Positions 7,460-10,153 of a stretch of 10,153 nucleotides of DNA are shown here, in pieces. The notes under the pieces were generated by a model. That model saw nothing but the letters and a program-made list of their open reading frames with translations. It searched no databases and was not told where the DNA came from. Positions within the stretch are counted from its first letter, which is position 1. Each line of letters opens with the position of its first letter. Origin of the DNA: Pinguiococcus pyrenoidosus. Its lineage: Eukaryota > Sar > Pinguiophyceae > Pinguiochrysidales > Pinguiochrysidaceae. The DNA lies in the NCBI GenBank assembly GCA_019677205.1, contig JAAMXY010001480.1, positions 1 through 10,153 of the forward strand. The letters run 5' to 3'. Both the position numbers and the translations under genes were made by a program.

Positions 7460-9370
7460 ATGCGCGCGGTGCTCATGGCCCACGTCGCCATGACAGCCGC
7501 GACCGCGCTGGGCTATAGCCTTCGAAGGGGGGCCACCTCGCGGACGCTTTGGGCGCTGCGCCGCTTGAGCTCGGCTCCGCAGGAGGAGGTGTTCCTGGCG
7601 GGTTCCCAGGCGTTTTCCGAGCTGGGCGTCTGTCCAGAGGTGTCGCAGGCCTTGGCCAGGGTGGGCAAGCCGGTGCCAAGTCGCGTCCAAGCTCTGGCGC
7701 TGCCGTTCCTGCTGGAGCCCCGAGCGGAGCTCACGCCCGACGGCAATCCCTTGCCGCATGTAGTGATTGGCGCGGAGACGGGCTCTGGCAAGACGCTGGC
7801 GTACCTGGTGCCCATTTTGCACCGCTTGGCGGAGCGGCGGCGCGCCATGCTTGATGAGGAGCAGCTTGCTGCAGCAGCTCCCGCCGAGACCGGGGACGAA
7901 GGCGAGGGGGCCGTCCCAGCTGCCATGCGAGCTGCGACAGGCGACGGCTGGACGGACGAGAGCTACCCCTTTGCCATCGTTCTGGTGGCCAACAAGGAGC
8001 TGGCGCTCCAGGCGGAGCAGATGGCGAACGAGGTGGTGCAGCACATGGAGGATCCGCTGGGGGCCACGGGGAAGCGACCGCGGGTGCAGCGGCTGACGAC
8101 TGCAAGCGAGGATTGGCCCTTCGCGGCGAGGTGGCGACCGGCCCCGGATCTGCTCATCACGATGCCTGTGCATCTCGCGCGATACATGCGCGAGGGCGTG
8201 CTTGTCGACGTGATGCACACGTCTCGCATTCTGGTGATGGACGAGGCCGATCTGCTGCTTGACGGCCACCACCTGAAGGACGTGGACAACATCCTCACCT
8301 GCGTGAAGCGGGTCAACCGGGAAGTCAATCCGCGCTTCGCGCCGCGTCGCTTCTCTCCGAAGCCCCGTGAAAGGCCGATGGACACGGGGAAGCCGACGGT
8401 GCAAGTGATCCTGGCCGCGGCGACGCTGCCTTCCAGGGGCCTGAAGTCGATCGAAGCCGAGATTGCCAAGCGCTTCCGTGAGGGCATCGTCCGGATCGGC
8501 ACGGGAGAAGCTCCCCCGCTGCTGGACCAGAAAGGAGCCGCGGTAGAGGTCGAGGCGAACCACGACTACGCCGGCATTGGGGGAGAGAAGTCGACGTTCA
8601 TTCACGAGCACCATCCGCTGATCGAGCAGAAGTGGGTGTGGCTGGGCGCCGGCGAGTCGAGCAGGCAAGGCAAAGCAGGCATCGAGATCCGCACGTCGGT
8701 GCTCCTGGCCCTCCTGCAAGGCACCAGCCCTGATCCTGAGACCTCGCGCTCGCTGTGCAACCCGAGCGTCCTGCTTTCCGCACTGAGAGCCTTCGGCAAG
8801 GCCTACACGCAAGACGATGCCGAACGGATCCTGGACGCAATCGGCTGCAAAGCTGCGGCCGACTCGCCATCGGCCTCCAAGCCGATCGTGGACGAGAACG
8901 GCTTTGACTGCCTACAGACGCTCGTATTCGTAAACACGGTTCAGTCCGCCGCCGTGGTCGAGGGGCTGCTCGAGCAAGCCGGCGTGAAGGTTGCCGGATA
9001 CCGGAAAACGATCCCAGTCGAGGAGCGCATGGAGAACCTGGAGCAGTTTCGGCAGGGGGAAAAGCAGGTGTTGGTGTGCACCGACCTGGCGTCCCGGGGA
9101 CTCGACATGCCAAACGTTCAGCAGGTGGTCGAGCTCGAGTTCGCGCTCAACGTGGTGAACCATCTGCATCGGCAAGGAAGGGCAGCGCGAGCTGGCCGGC
9201 AAGGCATCGCATACTCTCTGTACGATTCCACCTCCCTGGACTTGGTGAGCGGCATCAAGGAGTCCATTGGGACGCAGGGGACGGTAGACAGTGCCTTCAG
9301 TAGAAATCGGCAGTTTCGGAAACGAGTGCGGAAGGGCACGCAGAACCTTGGCGACCAAAGCATCGGATGA
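7460..9370 (+). CDS. DEAD-box RNA helicase, predicted organellar (DDX28/MRH4/RH22-RH39-like)
   Basis: Predicted ATP-dependent RNA helicase of 636 residues, complete and intronless. ATG 7460 is the first Met codon after an in-frame TAA at 7367-7369. Residues 1-40 are rich in Arg, Ala and Ser and lack acidic residues; RRLSSA (34-39) resembles a presequence cleavage site, so import into mitochondria or a plastid is likely. Motifs in order: Q-motif region 51-77 with Gln77; motif I GAETGSGKT 104-112; degenerate Ia ANKELALQ 177-184; degenerate Ib TMPVHL 234-239; motif II DEAD 261-264; motif III AAT 320-322 instead of SAT; IV LVFVNT 488-493; V CTDLASRGLD 540-549; VI HRQGRAAR 570-577. ATPase and arginine-finger residues are intact. 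Extra segments lie at about 130-168, 285-312 and 420-482. The tail is basic (RNRQFRKRVRKG, 615-626). Relatives act in organellar large-subunit ribosome assembly; that role is inferred here, and mitochondrion versus plastid is undecided. Confidence 0.93.
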   Translation: MRAVLMAHVAMTAATALGYSLRRGATSRTLWALRRLSSAPQEEVFLAGSQAFSELGVCPEVSQALARVGKPVPSRVQALALPFLLEPRAELTPDGNPLPHVVIGAETGSGKTLAYLVPILHRLAERRRAMLDEEQLAAAAPAETGDEGEGAVPAAMRAATGDGWTDESYPFAIVLVANKELALQAEQMANEVVQHMEDPLGATGKRPRVQRLTTASEDWPFAARWRPAPDLLITMPVHLARYMREGVLVDVMHTSRILVMDEADLLLDGHHLKDVDNILTCVKRVNREVNPRFAPRRFSPKPRERPMDTGKPTVQVILAAATLPSRGLKSIEAEIAKRFREGIVRIGTGEAPPLLDQKGAAVEVEANHDYAGIGGEKSTFIHEHHPLIEQKWVWLGAGESSRQGKAGIEIRTSVLLALLQGTSPDPETSRSLCNPSVLLSALRAFGKAYTQDDAERILDAIGCKAAADSPSASKPIVDENGFDCLQTLVFVNTVQSAAVVEGLLEQAGVKVAGYRKTIPVEERMENLEQFRQGEKQVLVCTDLASRGLDMPNVQQVVELEFALNVVNHLHRQGRAARAGRQGIAYSLYDSTSLDLVSGIKESIGTQGTVDSAFSRNRQFRKRVRKGTQNLGDQSIG

Positions 9371-9951
9371 ATGGATGCACGTTCTTCTTTCCATTGCGAA
9401 CATGCGAACTGGGAACTGCGGCTTGGGAACACTCTGGGCCGTAGGTGGTTGACGAACGCCGCACCCTGCGTACAGAAAAGAAACCAAACGCGTGTCACAG
9501 GACTTGGACTCTCACAAGCAACAGCGACCCGACGTTCGGTGCAGCGAAGGGCTCACAATACGTTGGATTATCACACACTGCATCCGCAAACCAGACTAAA
9601 GGCAGCAAAGGAAGCAGGATCTATGTAGCTGGTTGGAATCATCGCCCTTTCTTGTGGATTGAATTGCATCGCCGCAGTCGACCACCTCGTCGCAGTCGCC
9701 CACAGCTTGCCAGGCGTCGTGTCGGGTTCTTACCTGCTACAGCAAGACGAAGCCGCACAGCCGCTCCTGCTACACGCCAGCGTTCTAGGCAAAAGGAAGG
9801 GAAGCCGTCAGCACTCGGCGCAGACGCGTCTCGTAAAAATCGTTCAGAAAGAGGGCATGAAAGAGAGCAACTGTCTAAGCAGCATCGCTGGCTCCGACGA
9901 TGGAGCGACTGAGCCACCCTTTTTGCTTGGCCACGAGCGGGAAGCCGTGAA

Positions 9952-9971
9952 GCAGCGCCTTTCGGCGCTGC
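9952..9971. repeat. GC-rich hairpin, 8-bp stem with 4-nt TTTC loop
   Basis: GCAGCGCC and GGCGCTGC are perfect inverted arms around TTTC. The size resembles a stem-loop in RNA, but the stem differs from the histone 3' stem-loop consensus, and no U-run follows directly. It lies about 580 bp past the helicase stop, so it could be in a long 3' UTR or in the leader of a neighbouring gene. Confidence 0.5.
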
Positions 9972-10091
9972 AGACCCCAGCCCGAAGGTCCCTTTGGCAC
10001 AGACTCATCTTGGCATAGTCACCACAAGCGCACGGCGGAGAAGGCGCAAGCGGCCGGCTTAATGTGCGCGGTTCTCTCGCGTGAGTGTGAG

Positions 10092-10136
10092 TTCTCTCTT
10101 TCTCTCTCTCTCACTCTCTCTCTTTCTCTGTGTGTC
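10092..10136 (+). repeat. CT-rich microsatellite
   Basis: Almost pure C/T on the plus strand (TCTCTTTCTCTC units with one A), ending in TGTGTGTC. It follows GTGAGTGTGAG at 10081-10091. It may be a simple repeat, a promoter or leader pyrimidine tract, or the polypyrimidine part of an intron in a gene beyond the right edge. Confidence 0.85.
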
Positions 10137-10153
10137 ACAAACTCCATTCCCCT

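Larger units (their letters stand above)
9371..10153. other. 783-bp region without a supportable gene
   Basis: It begins with the helicase 3' UTR. No AATAAA signal is obvious. Short open frames on both strands (for example 9659-10018 plus, 119 codons, and 9639-9917 minus, 92 codons) have no recognisable domain, are rich in Ser/Arg or of mixed composition, and overlap each other, so I do not call them. No tRNA or snRNA fold was recognised. The contents are a GC hairpin at 9952-9971 and a CT microsatellite at the right edge. Confidence 0.6.

Noticed and set aside
7220-8812. 530-codon open frame on the minus strand opposite the helicase
   Set aside because: It lies opposite clear DEAD-box motifs, has a low-complexity His/Arg/Gln-rich translation with no recognisable domain, and would span the divergent promoter. 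Long antisense frames are common opposite GC-rich coding sequence.
9639-10018. Overlapping small open frames on both strands downstream of the helicase
   Set aside because: No recognisable motif, mutually overlapping, and of random-looking composition; none has supporting start context or splice structure.
10024-10148. Short minus-strand frame at the right edge with an Arg-Glu-rich translation
   Set aside because: The translation is the reading of the CT/GA microsatellite and ends after about 42 codons; it is low complexity only.
1-10153. Defence island, CRISPR array, prophage or transposon
   Set aside because: No spaced direct repeats, terminal inverted repeats with a transposase, integrase or viral proteins were seen. 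Both genes are housekeeping ribosome-biogenesis families of eukaryotes.

Overview
The window looks like nuclear DNA from an intron-poor, fairly GC-rich eukaryote, probably a unicellular alga or other protist; the lineage cannot be fixed from this sequence. The eukaryotic signs are a very long U3-processome gene with GT-AG introns and recognisable branch-point sequences, a Kozak-like start, no Shine-Dalgarno sequences or operon layout, and CT/GA microsatellites. I see no mobile element, CRISPR array, rRNA or tRNA gene, and no bacterial-type system.

Layout. Positions 1-7211 on the minus strand hold most of a UTP10/HEATR1 homologue, the giant HEAT-repeat protein of the small-subunit processome. 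It has a 1555-codon first exon, a 251-bp intron, a 701-codon second exon and, in my reading, a second 160-bp intron, with the final exon starting at position 32 and running off the left edge. The open frame that appears to end at 142 is therefore probably not the true C-terminus. About 200 residues expected from the family lie beyond the edge. Positions 7212-7459 are a 248-bp divergent intergenic region, without a TATA box that I can see, carrying three short palindromes. Positions 7460-9370 on the plus strand hold a complete, intronless DEAD-box RNA helicase of 636 residues with an organelle-type presequence, closest by eye to the DDX28 / MRH4 / plant RH22-RH39 group. Positions 9371-10153 hold no gene I can support, only a strong GC hairpin and a CT microsatellite at the right edge.

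How the genes fit together. UTP10 works in the nucleolus on pre-18S rRNA processing and links to RNA polymerase I transcription. The helicase, if the family assignment is right, works in an organelle on large-subunit ribosome assembly. A shared divergent promoter would tie cytosolic and organellar ribosome production together; this is inference. The main points of interest are the hidden second intron with its 109-nt AG-free stretch, the palindromes in the divergent promoter, and the unusual motifs and insertions of the helicase. I did not find a convincing undescribed biological system.
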